Shown: positions 1-12,656 of the stretch, in pieces
Layout of the letters: each line of letters begins with the position of its first letter
Numbering within the stretch: the first letter of the stretch is position 1
Assembly (NCBI GenBank): GCA_003971905.1
Contig: RSEE01000024.1
Coordinates: forward strand, 248,001-312,000
From: Moniliella sp. 'wahieum'
Lineage: Eukaryota; Basidiomycota; Moniliellomycetes; Moniliellales; Moniliellaceae
Reading direction: 5' to 3'
Length of the DNA: 64,000 bases
Program-made: the position numbers and the translations under genes
The notes under the pieces: generated by a model
Told to the model about the DNA's origin: nothing
Seen by the model: the letters and a program-made list of their open reading frames with translations, nothing else
Databases searched by the model: none

Positions 1-472
1 GATGCCAGCCGCGCTGTTCTTCCACCAGAGAGGGCTGAGCCTCAGCGCTGACTCGCCCAATTGATCGTTCACATCATTTTATCCTCGTCTTGCTAAGCTC
101 CCGTGCAGACGTGGTAGTAAAATCGCTGTCTTCCATAGTGTGAACGATCTTTCTCAGCTATTGGAAATGCGTGGCTTGGCGTGAATACCCGCTCAAGCGA
201 AAGCATCTACGACTCTTCTTGTGTGGGTTCTCCGGAATGAGCCCGTGAGGAAAAGCTCTCGAACAAGCACACCGACAAGTGCGGGGGAGAGGACAAACGC
301 TCATTGTGTCGGCTCGTACCCAGAGCAGTGAGAATCGAGTTTCTCAACACCAAGCGCAACAAACGAATCCTAGTTGATCCAGCACTACAGGGAGCAAAAG
401 TGGGGGCATCGGGTAAAGCAGAAGCGGCTGCAACAGAAGGACAAGCATGCAAGCAACATAGCAGCCGTCGGT
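1..472. other. intergenic, 3' flank of carrier gene
   Basis: I see no convincing gene here. The open frames in this stretch have no recognisable domain and overlap the 3' flank of the minus-strand carrier gene. Confidence 0.5.
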
Positions 473-1567
473 TCACCACGTATGCATCTGCCGCTGCGCC
501 CACTCGACCGCGACAAAGGTGGCTGCATTGGCAAAGGGAGCGCGCACCAGGGTGGGAACCAAGCCACGGAAGAACCCCTTGACCCCGGTCTCGTGGTAGA
601 TGGCCCGGGCACAGGCGGTCATTCCTGCGTACTTGCGTTCCGCGGGGAGACAGCGTCGGTTTGCATGCGCGATTTGATTACGCTTGGAACCCACACCCGA
701 ATCAGTTGCCAGCTCATCATCGGAACAAGAAAGGAATGGGACGTACTCAATCGGGTACACCATGGCCCACAGTGCCACGCCAGCCGAGGCACCAGCGACC
801 ATAGCAGAGGAAGCACTAAGTTGGTCCCGCGGTTGACCCTTGAGGATGTGCTGGACGATTTCTTCGTACGTCCAAAAGTAGACGCCCATCCCATGTCCTT
901 CTCTCAAGATCGTCGGCCACAAGCCATGGAACACCCCACGAATGCCACCGGCCTTGAAGATTTGGCGGAGCGCATCCATAGGACCCTTGTAGGATTTGTG
1001 CAGGGCCACCTGCGCCTGCAACCGGATTCGTACATGTTCCACAGGCGAAGCAACAAACGAGTTGGCTATGCCGGCCACTGCACCGGACAGGTACAGTTGC
1101 GTTGCAGTAAGCGGACCTGGTTTTCCATGTGTGAAGAGCCGCTTCATCTCCTCCACCACGCCGAATTGGATGGACACGCAGGCACCAACACCCAACAGGG
1201 GGGTGAGTGTTCCCTGAGGATATGTCAGTCTGCGTGCATACACAGCACAGCCACAAGAGGGGAATGGCGAAGCGGGATCGGGGGGGCACGTACCTTGTAG
1301 AACCCAAGCGGGCCTTCCTTGACAAGAATTTGCTTGGCACAGTCCACTACGCCTAGAGGGTGGGAGGTACGTCGACCGTCAGCGGTGGGCTCTGCTGGGA
1401 CGTGAATCGGGAGAGCGGAAGGGGGGAGCAGACGTACCTTTGTACATGCCCTCGGGGGCGGTTTGGAGGCGGACCTTGACAATGTCAAACGGCTGGCCCA
1501 CCAGCACCTGGGCCACTCCACCTGTCGTGCCTGACAGCACGTCTTTGACCGGCTGCGAGAGACCCAT
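473..1567 (-). CDS. YMC1: mitochondrial carrier, Ymc1/Ymc2 type
   Basis: Inner-membrane solute carrier of the SLC25 family. The protein starts MGLSQPVKDVLSG and has the three signature repeats: PFDIVKVRLQ, SPVEHVRIRLQ and YPIDVIKSRMQ. The segments TLTPLLGVGACVSIQFG and REGHGMGVYFWTYE are typical of Ymc1/Ymc2, which in yeast are linked to oleate and glutamate metabolism (family knowledge). Three introns are visible: 1353-1437, 1214-1293 and 683-746, all with GTACGT donors; the last one rebuilds the Asp of YPID. After MQTDAVS the frame moves at a C run (644-647); one extra C restores the downstream carrier sequence through VKGFFRGL to the stop. The frame change is probably a base-calling error. 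Length (about 290 residues) fits the family. Confidence 0.88.
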
Positions 1568-2663
1568 TCTGATCGATGCCTCACGGGGAAGGGGGGCGGA
1601 GGCAGGAAAGGGAGCGGACGGAGGCGGAGGCAAGCGAGGAGCACAGGGTGGTGCCCAGTGGGGAACGGATGGACAGACGAAGTGGAGGGATGGAGGACGC
1701 GTCAAGGCGTCGAGCGTGCAGGCGTCCAAGGAGCAAACGCCAAAGCCGGCCCCGGACAAAAGATAACAAATTTCTCAAATCGTCTGCCTTGCGGAGACAA
1801 GCGCCGGCCCACCGCAAATCCCCGCCGCCATCGCAGCCGCCGCGCCAGCAGTGCGCGCCAGTGCCTGCCAGTGCGCGCCAGTGCCCCACCCAGCAGGGCA
1901 AACGCCCACACAGGCCCCACGCCGATCGGAGGCACGACAGCCGCCCTGTGCCGTGCTCGGTCACCGGTCATCGGCCGGTCATCGCTCGATCATCAGTGCA
2001 TCAGCGCTCAGCGGCCCATCGGCCTCAACCTTCAACGTTTCAACCCGGCCCAAACCAACGTCATCGATCATCGACATATTGCCTCCTAACGGATACCCGG
2101 TAACCCACGGGTAGTCGTCACACGTCTCGTGTTCACGTTCATCAATCCTCGCCAATCGACCGCCGGGGCAAGCAGGGCGGGGGATCCGATCGAGCGTCTC
2201 TCTTCTTTCTCATTCGCAGTGATTAGTGAGGGGTGGCGCTGGGTCCATGGCGCCGTGTACGCGTGCCAAGAAGGAGAAAAACGAGGGAGCAGGGTGCGTA
2301 GATTCATCGATCATCCGGGACCAAGAGCCGTGTGGTATCGTCCGAGTACAGAGGATGGAGGGAAGAAGAAGAAAATGATAGGGGAAGGGAAAGCGCAAAG
2401 GAAAAGGGAAAGGCGTCCAAGGGAAAGGGAAAGGGTGAGGGGAGATGAGATCAGGATAGGGATAGGAATCGTGGAACACTAGAGTTGTTACCGATTATCC
2501 CACTCCGTCCGTCTGCCCCGCACGAGCTCGTGGGGGCACTCTCGAAAGAGACGTAAGCGTAAGCGCAAGCACTAAGCAAGATCCAACGTGCCAGGGCAAA
2601 CCACACCCCCATCAGCCCCAAAACCGCATCCGCACCTCACCTCCCCCCCTTCCCACGGCCCAC
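1568..2663. other. intergenic, carrier promoter side
   Basis: This 1.1-kb gap holds the upstream region of the carrier gene and the 3' flank of the OSBP gene. It contains small direct repeats of GCGCCAGTGCC type (about 1855-1885) and a purine-rich tract (about 2350-2460). I find no gene I can support. Confidence 0.45.
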
Positions 2664-5600
2664 CTACGCGGCACGCAGGCCGCGCGCCGGATCGTACTCG
2701 TACTCGCCAAAGATGGGGAGGACGTTGGACCAAGTGGGCTGGTTTGGGTCCTGGGCCGAGGAGGAGGAGAGACTTTTCGCGTGCGCCAAGGCCGAGGCGG
2801 AGCGGGGGTACAGGCCCTTGAGCTGGCCCGATCGCTCACGTTCCGCCCAGTAGGCCGCGGTGGCAGTGGTGCGCATCTCGTTGGGGGTGGTGAGAGCGGT
2901 GGGACTGGGCCTGGGACTGGGACTGGGACTGGGACTGGGACTGGACTGGGAGGGACTGGGATGTGACGCGGGAGGAATGAGAGGAGCGAGAAGGTGATCG
3001 AATGTGGCTCGCTCGGCGGAGCGGTTGACCCGACGCATCCGACGCTGTTGCCGACGCTGGTGCCGACGCTGACGCAGCTGACGCGGACGCCGCCGGTGTA
3101 GAGTAGGAGGAAGGGGCGAAGAGCGGCCGCCAAAGGACACTCTGCGAATCAGGATCGGAAGACCGTTCGAACCAGCGCGGACGGTGCGGTGCCAGCTCGC
3201 CCTGCTCGACTTGTCTGCGTCGAGCACGCTGGAGCTGTTCAAGGGCATACTTGAGTCCCTCAGCCATGTCGAACTGGCCCGACTCGAACGCGCGCAAGTC
3301 GGGGCGGAGACGCGAGTCGGTCGGCGGCAACCACGGGTGCAGCCCAGCAGGAAGATCGTTCAAGGTCGCAGCGTAGGGGGGTAAGTTGAATGCCGCCGGG
3401 GGCTTTTCCGAGTTGGTCCAGAGTACCACTGCTGCGCCCGTTTCAGCACCCCCGTCCGCGCCCGCACCCGGTTCGGATCGATGAGCACGCGCGACTAACT
3501 TCTCGCTCCATTTACCGGCAATGTCCCATGTGAGCTGGCCTCGCATGTCGTACACGCCACCCGTGATACCAAATGCGTCCTTGCCGCGCCAGCCACGCGG
3601 CTTGAAAGTGAGCACGCACCGGTCGCCCGTCTGGTGGTTGACCACCTCCATCTCGCCATAATGGTCAATGGTGGTCTGGCCCAAAAGGAACCCGCTGACA
3701 CAGGTGGTGACCTTGTTCCACGTATAATGTTCGAGCACATGAGGTTCGTCCCCGGCGGCCTGCAGCGGGAACGCCGGTTGCGCAGGCGACAGGGCCACGT
3801 GGGCGTTGTGGCCATGTGGCAGGGCGGCCACTTTGGCATTCTGTCCCGGTGCGAGTGTAGGTGTGCGCACCCACTTGGCGGGCACTTTGAGATGGGCATG
3901 GGCCATGCCCGTCGGTCGGATCTCAAACGTGCGTCCGGTGAAACGGTTTTGGGCATCCACCGAGCCAAAGTATTCCCACCGCGGACTTTCGGCAAAGCAG
4001 GCCGAGATGGGCGGGTGGTGGGAGACTTGCTCGCTATAGTAGCGGTACTGTCCTTCGATCGACACGTACTCAAACTAGTATCAAACAGGGAGTTAGCCAC
4101 CTCTCAGCACACCACACCGCACCACACCACACCAGATATCCCACAACCACATGACGCGATACGACACTGGGGGGTGCAAACCGTGGCGGGGAAGAACGAA
4201 CGGAACGTACAGTTTCGCCCAAGAGCGGGTTGAAAGGTTTGGCAATGCGGCCAATGGTGGAAGAATAGTTGGACATGGCAAAGGCAGCGACCAAGGCGGT
4301 GCGCAAGCCAGCATCGCGGGTTTGACTCGCCTGGTCGAGGCACGAAGCGAATTCCATATCCTCCGCCATGCGCTGGAGCATGGAAGTGGGTTCGTTGAAG
4401 GAGACGAGGGGAAACTGATCTTGGTCAGATCTTTGCCAATGTTGTTCTTCAGTACAGACCAGAGCGATATATGGGGTCGCTCGTCGACGCCAATGGGGAA
4501 ACGGGTGCGCAAGTGCGTGTAAGGACCGTAGGCGTCCCAGGCACCTATCTTCTCCATCACAACCTCGTCCAGCGGGGCCAAGGTCGGAGTGGGCGCTACC
4601 GCGCCAGCGGGCATAAGACCATGCTCCACCGCATCGAAAAACTCTTCTTCGTGCGACCCCGGATCGTCCAATTGCTGCAACTCACGCAACACTTCCTCAG
4701 GGATGATGCCCACCGTCCCATTCGCCGCCGTCGCGTGAGAACCCGACGGCATGGCTCCAAACTCATCCACTGTGGTCGTCGCCTTGGTCGCAGCAGCCGA
4801 AGCTGAAGCCGAAGCCGCAGGCAAAGCCGAAACAGGTGTGCTGCCGCTGCTGCCTGGGGAGACGACAGCGGGTACCGCACCCAACCCCCCGCCAACACGA
4901 CGGAGAGACTGGTGCAACCGACGAAGGGTGGCGCGTCGAACGGTATCCTGTGCCTCACGTGCGCGCAACGTAGCTTCTACCGTATCGTACTGTTGGGCCA
5001 ACAAGGTCAAGTTGCGTTCCCACAGGTGACGCGCCTGGACTTCGTGTGCATACCGTAGCGCAAAGAACGCTTCGCGTTCTTGGGCCATGCTCAGATGCCG
5101 TTGGACCAACATCCGAATTGCCGCCACGTCCTTGGCCAACGCTTGGGCCGCCAACGGATCCGAAGCGTCATGGGCAAGCGCCGCTGCCAACTCCTCTGCA
5201 CCGCCGAGCGCGTGGCCAAGCAGGCAGAGGAAACTAGCGGGAAATCTTCTTGGTACGGCAGGTAGCCAACCTTCCTCCTTTTCATTTTCGTCCGAGTGTG
5301 GTGAGCACCTCGGCGCTTCGTCTTCGTCGGCGGGGGGCACGGCGGTGGGGATGCCGCCCAAAGAGGGTTTGGGGAGGGGCGTAAGAGTAGTGGCGGTGGA
5401 GGTGAGCAGGTCAGAACCAGAAGAACCCGCGGACCAAGGTGGGGTATTGTAGGAGCCACCTAGCCCCGTCAAGGAAGAAGTAGCGTCGGCGGTCACTTTG
5501 GACCGGGGCAGACCGAGCATCGACGTCTCCTCTTCCGAACCCTGTGGGCCAGGACTAGGACCCGTGCCCGGGCCAGCAGATCCCGATCCCGATCCCGACC

Positions 5601-7779
5601 TCGAGCCCGAAGCCGAAGCCGAACCGGACAGGCTGGTGGACAGGCCCTGGTCCGTGGCGGGCGCGAGAACCGAAGCTGAACTGGATGAAGCGGTCCAGGA
5701 GGTAGGGAGGAAAGGGGACGACGACGGTGGTTCTTTTCCGTGAGCGACCAGGGCCGAGCGAGGAGGCAGACGGGGCAAGGCGGGCAGGGCCGCTGGACCC
5801 TCGGACCCGGATCCAGTCCCCGATCCGCCCGCGGCCGCCGCCCCGGATCCGGCCCCAAGCAAAGGTAGGTGCAGTTGCGAAAAGGAGGCTACCGAGAGAC
5901 GTGCGAGCGAGGTGGGCGGGGCAACGACGGTGGCCGTGTCGTCGGCGACGTTGGTCGTGCTCTTGGTCGCGTCCGGGCGGGTGGGAGAGGCAGGTTGTTG
6001 GTGACGAGTAACGAGCCGCGACGGCTCGTGCTACCTGGACTGATGGGCGGGCTGGCGGCCGAAGGGTCGTAGCTTTGGACCGGAGCCAGCGGGTCGGCCA
6101 CCTGGGCTTGGCGCAAGGCCTGGAGCCACCGTGTGCGGTCGGAAGGACGCGCACAGCGCATCACTAGTCGCACGCCTGAGTGACGGACAGGATGGAGACC
6201 GCGCACATGAAAGCGGGTGCCGTCCACTGGGTCGGCCAAAATGTGCGCCGTGCGTACATCCACACACCCAGCACTGGCATTGGCAATGTTATTGATCCAC
6301 GATGCGCTGTCGGCACTGGTCAGCACGGGCTCGTCAGCCGGATCATGATAAAAGGCAAGAATGCCTTGTGCGAGCGCAAACCAACGCGTCTTGAACCGTC
6401 GGCTGGGGAAACCATAGTATTTGGTCAGGTACCCACGACAGATGGGAGCTGCCAGCTGGATTGCCCCGCTTCCACTTTGGCTCGGCGGCGAAGGAAGCTC
6501 GTCCGGGGGAGCCAAGGAGCGATGGGAGGAACCAAGTTGGTCCAACAGGGCACGGATCGAGGGCGGCGCCACATCCGCCGGCGAACGACCGCGCGCATCA
6601 CGAATGTACACGTTGCCACATGCCTGGCCAATCATCTTGACCAAGCGCGCATCGCCACGGGCGGAAGCAATGTGCAACAGGGTGCCGCCTTGGGTGTTGG
6701 TAAGCGGGCGGTCGAGGTCAAGGTCGTGCATGATGGGACGAGCCAAAAGGGAGAGGAGTGTGTTGCGCACCGTGCCATCCTTAGGCTGGTCGACGTAGGC
6801 CTGGGAGGCTTGCTGCACCTGCGTCTGGAGGGCAGAGTAGGTGGTCCAAAAGACCTGGCCAACGGCTGGCGAGGCAGCAACCTCGCTGGCCGTCTGGCCC
6901 TCCTTGTTGCGCACCGTCACGTCCACCCGAGGCTGGGCGAGGAAGAGGGCTACGACATCAGCGCGGCCCAAGGCCGAGGCCAGGTGGAGCGCCGTGTTGC
7001 CCGTGTCGGCATCGGGCAGGTTCAAGTCGCGCGGACGGAGGGTGAGGACGGCTTGGACGATGCTGGGCTGGGCGGAGCGGACAGCGAGGTGGAGGGGCGA
7101 GATGAGTTGGTGGGGGAGAGCGGAGGAAGGGGGGTGGGTGACAGCGGCGTGGAGGGCCTGAGGGTCGCCTGTCTGGAAGGCCTCGAGAAGGTGGAAGGAG
7201 TAGAGGGCCTGGTGTACGGATGCGTTGGCCTGGTGCGCCTGGGCCGCGATGGGGTCTTGGGGGGGCGTGGCAGGGGCTGGGGCAGGGACAGGGGCAGGGG
7301 GGAGAGGAGGCCTCGGGCGCGGCAGCGGTGGAAATGGGGCCGAGGCGGGTGGGCTGGCTGAGGCTGCGTGGGCGCGCGGAGGGGCGGGGCTCGCGGAAGG
7401 AGGTGGGCGGGGGCGGGAGCGGGGGCGGGGGCGAGGGCGTGTGCGCGTGCGGCGGAGGTCGTGGGAAGAGGCAGAGGCCGAGACCGATGCGCGGGAGACG
7501 TGCTTGGAGAGGGCGCGGAGCTTGCGCGCAGGGAAGGCGGCGACGGAGGTGGCGACGGAGGCCGGGCGGCCGCGGCGCGGGGTGGCGAGCGTGGGCGAGC
7601 TGGCGGAGGCGCTGGGGGGCGCGGGCCAGGACGGAGCGGCTGGTGAGGTGGGCGCCGCTTACGGCCGGTACGCCCGCGCCGCCTGCGCCGAGTGCGGCGT
7701 CGCGCGGGGCGGCGATGGCGATGAGGGGGATGGCGCTGGCGACGAGGGCGGGGGCGGTGATGGGGGGGGGCGCGTCCAT
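2664..7779 (-). CDS. OSH2: oxysterol-binding protein, Osh1/Osh2 type
   Basis: Lipid-transfer protein of membrane contact sites. In protein order I see ankyrin repeats ([53 protein letters not shown]), a PH domain beginning [10 protein letters not shown], a Ser/Gly-rich linker with coiled-coil potential, an FFAT motif EFFDAVE (4624-4644) for VAP binding, and the ORD with [30 protein letters not shown] and the fingerprint EQVSHHPP. The C-terminal [13 protein letters not shown] matches the usual ORD end. One intron (4075-4210) splits GET|FEYV. Frames change at G/C runs near 4408 and 5975 and once in a CCCAGT-repeat linker near 2930-2990. The N-terminus is uncertain: the ATG at 7779 needs a frame change near 7615, and the conserved ankyrin part starts around 7210. 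Confidence 0.85.
4624..4644 (-). other. FFAT motif in OSBP
   Basis: The residues EFFDAVE, preceded by acidic residues (SHEE), match the canonical FFAT core EFFDAxE. It lies between the PH domain and the ORD, as in yeast Osh1/Osh2 and mammalian OSBP, where it tethers the protein to ER VAP proteins. Confidence 0.85.
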
Positions 7780-8043
7780 GGGGGGGGGTGGTGGTGGGGG
7801 GCGGAGGAGGCGGGAGGGCGGGTCAGCAGACGGGCGTGGCGGCGGGGGGGCGGTTGGGCGGTCACGCGGACGGGAGCGTTCAGGCTGAGCGCAGGGAAGC
7901 GGAGCACTGCCGCGGCGCCCCAGTGTGTGCGCCGCGGAGCGTGGCTGGCTAGGGTTCTGCTATACGGCTACAACTTTACCCTGGGTCGATTTGTCAACAC
8001 GCCACTCGAGCATCCTCCACATCATCATCATCCCAGTCCCCCC

Positions 8044-9858
8044 TCAGCGCAGCGTCTTCGCCCGGTACAGCAGCAGGTACGCCACCGAGTCTTCCCCCCC
8101 GCCGTCCAGCTGGCCGATCTTGTCCAGCCCCACCACACCCACCTTGTCGTCGTTGAACTGGTACCACCCTCGCCCTCGCCCCCCGCCTCCCCCCCGTCCG
8201 CCGCCGCCTTCTTCACCCACGACATGTAGTGCCCGCCGTCCGCCATCGGCCCCTTGTGCGTCACGATCCCCACCAGCTCGTACAGCCCCGTCGCGTTCGA
8301 CCCCACGTCCGCCGCCAGCGTCGGGTCCACGGCCGCCGCCACCTCCGCCTCCTCCTTGGCCCGCAGCGCCTTCTCCGCCTCGGGCGACAGCACCTCCCCC
8401 TCGGCCGCCCCGGCCATCTGGTCCTTTTCCAGCGGCGCCTCCGCCTCCGTCCCGGTCCCGGCTTCGCTCAGGCTCGTCGGCCGCGGCCCGTCCACCGCCT
8501 CGTTCCAGGTGCGCGCTTCGAGCTGGCGCTGGGCGGTGCGCTCCTTGACGCGCGCACGCACCTTGGCGCGTTCCTGGCGCGCCTTCTCGACCGCGCGCAG
8601 GGTATCTGCGGCCTTGCGTGTCTTTTTCTGCAGCGTTTCCGTAAGCAGATCAAATGTATCTAGTTCCAATGGGAAGCGTACTTTGCGCATAATCTTCGTC
8701 TTGCGTTCCACGTCCCGCCGCCAGTAGAACCGAACAAAGTGGCAGGCCAAGTAGGCTGGCAAGCGCGCCACCCTGCGTTCTTCTGCGTACGCCGCCGTAC
8801 GGCCCAACGTGGGCGAATGTTTCTCAATCTCTTCGGTGAGACCGGCGAGCAGGCCCTGCGTCATCTCGTTCGTCTTGACAGTAATGTTGCAGGACAAGAG
8901 CGAGAAGGGTTCCAGCGTCTCGCTGGCAGGCTCCTCGGGCGCTTCGGGGCACGAACGTCGAATGGCCATCTGCCCCGACATGTACTCCGACACAAAGTTG
9001 TGCTCGGGCAGCGCAGCACCTTGCGCTTGGCCCGTCGCCGTCAGCGGTGGCAACGACGATGCCAACGCGTTCGTGATGCGCACCCAAGCCTCTTGCGCAT
9101 CTTGCTGCGCGTACCCACCGCCTTGCGCCGCGGGCACCCGCTCGGCAAATTGCGGTGCCACCTGGCGCAGCAGCTGCACCGTCACCACGACCACCACCAC
9201 AATAACAATAACAATAACAAGAAGAAGAAGAAGAAATCCCAATCCATGTTAGCCTCATCCACACAAACTCGAGCAGTCATAGAAAGAAAAAAGAAGAAAC
9301 AGAGGAAGAAGAAGCGGAAACACGTACCGAAAGGAACGCGAGCGGGGGGAACGGCTCGGTGGTCTCGGCCATGCTCTTGTACAGATCGCGCAGCGCGGCG
9401 GTCAAGTTGTGTTCGCCGTCGCTCGATCCCAGTCGGCCAGGGTACTGTTGCAGCGCGGTCTGCAGTTCGGGAATGGCGCGAAGCACTTGCAAGGTCGAGT
9501 TGAGGTAACACGTGTTGCCCAAATTGATCAAGCCAACGTGTTGCTTTTGGGCCAGGGCCAAGTCCTTGTCGGACATGTCTTCGAGGAAGGTGATTTTCTG
9601 CGTAGGCGCCTGCGGCAAAGGTCCAGCCGTACCAAGCAGCATGAACACTTGTCCATTCTTAGCCCCGAGCGTGGCGAGGTCAGTCGTGTCCTTGAGCATG
9701 CCGCCTTTGACCATGACCTTTTGGCGCTCGACCGGCACGCCCGTCTGGGCATAGATGGCCTCTTTGAAGGCGCGCGCCAGCGTCGGGTCCAGCACAACAT
9801 CGTGCACCTTGCCGGCGTGCTTGATCTTGACGTTCAAGGGAGCCGCCATCTTGCCCAT
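8044..9858 (-). CDS. UBP6: deubiquitinase Ubp6/USP14
   Basis: Proteasome-associated ubiquitin-specific protease. The N-terminal ubiquitin-like domain begins NVKIKHAGKVHDVVLDP; the catalytic Cys box is GLINLGNTCYLNSTLQVL; the His box is GIVTHKGPMADGGHYMSW, followed by WYQFNDDKV and ending YLLLYRAKTLR. The start at 9858 (MGKMAAPLN) is chosen because the ubiquitin-like fold begins directly after it. One intron, 9174-9327, has a GTACGT donor and GCAG acceptor and joins FLS to LLRQVAPQFAER. Just before WYQF the frame shifts at 8167-8169; one more G in the coding strand restores it. Length of about 550 residues is close to Ubp6. Confidence 0.92.
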
Positions 9859-10415
9859 CGGCTGTGGTGGGAGAAAGAAGCAGCGTGGGGGGAAGCGCCG
9901 AGAAGAGAAGCGCACCGTGGGCCGGGGACGCGTGGATGCTCGCCCGCCCCCGATGGGCGGAACACACCGCCGGGCGGAACGCGATGGGCAATGTTTAACG
10001 TTTAATGTCCACTGCCACCCGCGGAATGGCTGATGTAACCCGTCGCACATTTACCCCGCTGCATCACCCCAACCACAGCCAGCCTGTCTGCCGTAGTGCG
10101 TGTGGGCATGTGTGGCGTGCCCTCGGGTTCCCTCCTCTGATGGCCGTCAGAGCGGCCAGCTCGGGTCTTGCGGAGTAGTTACCCAAAGGGAAGGAGATGA
10201 TGATAACAAAGCCACCTGCTTCATGTTTCTCTCGCCTATAGCACGCACAAGGTGTTTAAAAAATCATGTATTGGGTAAGGTGCTGTACAAAATAGGAAAA
10301 GCATTGCAACTGTACCATCTCATGTACCTACTACCAGTCCCAAGGCTGACGTTCCGGCCGCATTGCCCATTCCTTCCCATCTTCCTGAACTTCCTCGCGT
10401 CCGTAGCGACTGCCC
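9859..10415. other. intergenic: UBP6 promoter and AATase 3' flank
   Basis: The gap lies between the UBP6 start and the stop of the next minus-strand gene. A short AT-rich stretch (10250-10330) is the likely 3' processing region of the acyltransferase gene. No further gene is supported. Confidence 0.5.
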
Positions 10416-12317
10416 CTACCCCGACTGCTCGGACGTGGGGGGCAAAGCGGCGGCGCGAGCGACCAAGGCACCCACAGTCAACACGCAGTTCGGCGTGCTT
10501 TCCCGCTTGCTCTCTGTTTCCGTTTCCGTTTCCGTCTCCGTCTCCGTCTCTGGTTCCTTCTCCGTCTGCGTGCCCGCATCTGACTTCGTATCCTGCTGCA
10601 TCTCCTCTTGAGCCATATCGAGAAAGGCCAAGAGGGTAGAGCGCAACGTGGGTCCCAACCTGCGCTGCAGGCGCTCTTGCAACGCAGAGGTGTACCGACC
10701 GGTGCGCAAGCCAACACTAAGGCACAGCGCATCACCTGCCCCCGCCACGTCCAGGGTCACCCCCGGTCCACTCGGTTGCGGTGCTTGCGCCCACGCCAAT
10801 AGGTCCACACCATGCACCACGCCTCCCGATTCTTGCCCCTCTGCGGCACCGCCAGGGTCGCCCGCTAAGCCACCGAGGTTGGACACTTCCAATCCAATCC
10901 CCGGTGCGCGACCTCCTTGGCAGCAAAGAACGTTTCCCATCCGGTGGGCAAGGCGGGTGTCGGCGGGGCAGAGGGGATGTAGGCTAACATGCCAAGCGTT
11001 TGTAGTGACTCTTTGGCTGTCGACGGCGCGCGGAGTAAGTGTTGAGTTGCTGTGCCAAAGGCCAAAATGCCGTCGTGGACCCGATCTGTGCAGAGGAGGG
11101 GCGGGGAAGGGGTCAGGAGAGGAAGCGAACAAGGGGAAGGGACACAAGGGACACAAGGGACACAAGTGGAACAAGGGGAACAAGAGGAAACAAGGGGGAA
11201 CAAGAAGGAATGAAAGGGGAAAAAAAGAACAGAAAAAAAAAAAACAGCGCGGGGGAGAGCATACCTCAGCGGTCCATTCAAGCGAAGCCACAAAGTTGCC
11301 CGTCGTATATGGCAGCGGTTCCGACGCCAAGGCCTTATCGCGCACATTGATAGCAATGGCCGAGGTGATGCGATGTGGATTCTGGGCGTTGGGAGGCAGA
11401 GCGACGGTATGGAGGGCAACGAGGGCAAGGGCGTGCAAGACCGCGTGTAAACCGACGATACCATGAGGCTTGGCCACCGTTTTGAGTCGCGCGAGCACAT
11501 GCGGGATAAACAGGGTTTGCAGGAAGCCCGGATCATGCAGGTGCGATCCCAGGTCCGGGTTCATTGCCTCATTCCCAGGCCAGAGCGGGGAAGGCGAGCG
11601 AGGGGAATGTGTCCAGGCGGACAGCCAATGGGAAGAAAGGATAAGGAGAGACACGGTTGGATCCGTGGCCAGACCAGCTCACGTACTACCACCTGGCTCA
11701 GTCGGGCCAACGAAGGAGCCATGGGCAACACCGTATCGGACGCCGGTGGCAAAGCGCCGCCGGGGCAGAAAGGGGCGCATCCAGCCTACAGGGCACGGAA
11801 AGAGAGCAACTGGAACAGACGGAAGGTGCCTGTACCATCGCTGATCGTATGGTCGCACACTAAGCTCACCCACACCGCACCGGCCTCTTGGTCGGGCGCA
11901 ACGGTCACCAGCCACAGCGGCGCGTCCTGCTCAGAGGTGGCGCGGGACCAGGCGGTCCACTCGGCATGCTGGGCGCGAATCCAAGTGGCAGCCAAGGTGT
12001 CCGCACCCGAGCCGGGAGGCAGCTCGGGCCGTGGCACCAGCTGCACCACCTCCTCGGCCGCCGGCAGCGGGAGCATGCGCCAGCGCGGCGCGTCAGAGCG
12101 TGGGTGGGCAATGCCAGCGCGCAAGAGCGGGTACTGGGCAAGGGCATGAAGGGCGCGGACGCGGGTGCGAGCCACGAGCTGCTCCACGTCCTCCACGCCC
12201 GACGCGCCAAGGCGCAGCTTGGCCACACACACATGCGGGGAACCCGAGGTTGGCGCGCGAGAGGCAGTAGCGCTCGTGCAGCCCCAGCGGACGCAGCTGC
12301 TCAGATGCGGCGGCCAT
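10416..12317 (-). CDS. AATase-family acyltransferase
   Basis: Resembles the alcohol O-acetyltransferase / condensation-fold family (PF07247), which transfers acetyl from acetyl-CoA to alcohols or, in some members, amines. The start MAAASEQLRPLGLHERYCLSR matches the usual beginning with a G-L-x-E-R-Y element, and the active-site motif HxxxDG is seen in VCDHTISDGTGTF. Two introns are likely, about 11568-11686 and 11086-11264. Frames change at G/C runs 12237-12240 and 10899-10902, each repaired by one extra base. The C-terminus carries a Glu-Thr dipeptide repeat encoded by a hexanucleotide microsatellite (about 10509-10554) and ends shortly after. Substrate cannot be told from sequence. A second ATG at 12416 is possible. 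Confidence 0.72.
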
Positions 12318-12637
12318 GCTGCTCGGGATCGACGCCGGCACCACGGTCGGGAGGAGGTGGGGGGGGGGAGGGCTAGCATGCGGTTCAGGCTGAATGCGGC
12401 GGGCGGGGGCGGCCACGTGACGGCCACGCCGGGGCGGAGAGCGGGCACGGCGATTTGAAATGTCGCCTGCCGGGTGGAGAGCACGTGATGGGATGAACGG
12501 CGTGTGATGGGTGTGATGTGCGTGTGATGTGATCGTTCGGCGGGGGGAGCGCAGCTAAGCTAGCGCTAAGCCTTAGCGCTTAGCTCGCTGCTGCGCAGGG
12601 CCAGGCACGGCCGAGAAGCCGGGGGGACGCATGATGT

Positions 12638-12656
12638 ATGATGCATGGTGCATCAT
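12638..12656. repeat. perfect inverted repeat, 8-bp arms
   Basis: ATGATGCA and TGCATCAT flank a TGG loop. It sits in a run of ATGATGCAT-like words (12631-12664), so the whole stretch can fold on either strand. Confidence 0.7.

Noticed and set aside
374-1300. A long plus-strand frame across the carrier gene.
   Set aside because: It lies antisense to a well-supported mitochondrial carrier and has no homology features.
473-1567. Calling the carrier and other frameshifted host genes pseudogenes.
   Set aside because: Breaks are almost always one missing base in a homopolymer, splice sites are intact, and conservation is even on both sides, so assembly error is the simpler reading.
6180-7361. A 393-codon plus-strand frame.
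   Set aside because: It is antisense to the ankyrin and PH domains of the OSBP gene and shows no domain of its own.
7225-8229. A 334-codon Gly/Arg-rich plus-strand frame over the 5' end of the OSBP gene.
   Set aside because: Low-complexity product of very GC-rich antisense sequence; the opposite strand carries the ankyrin exon.
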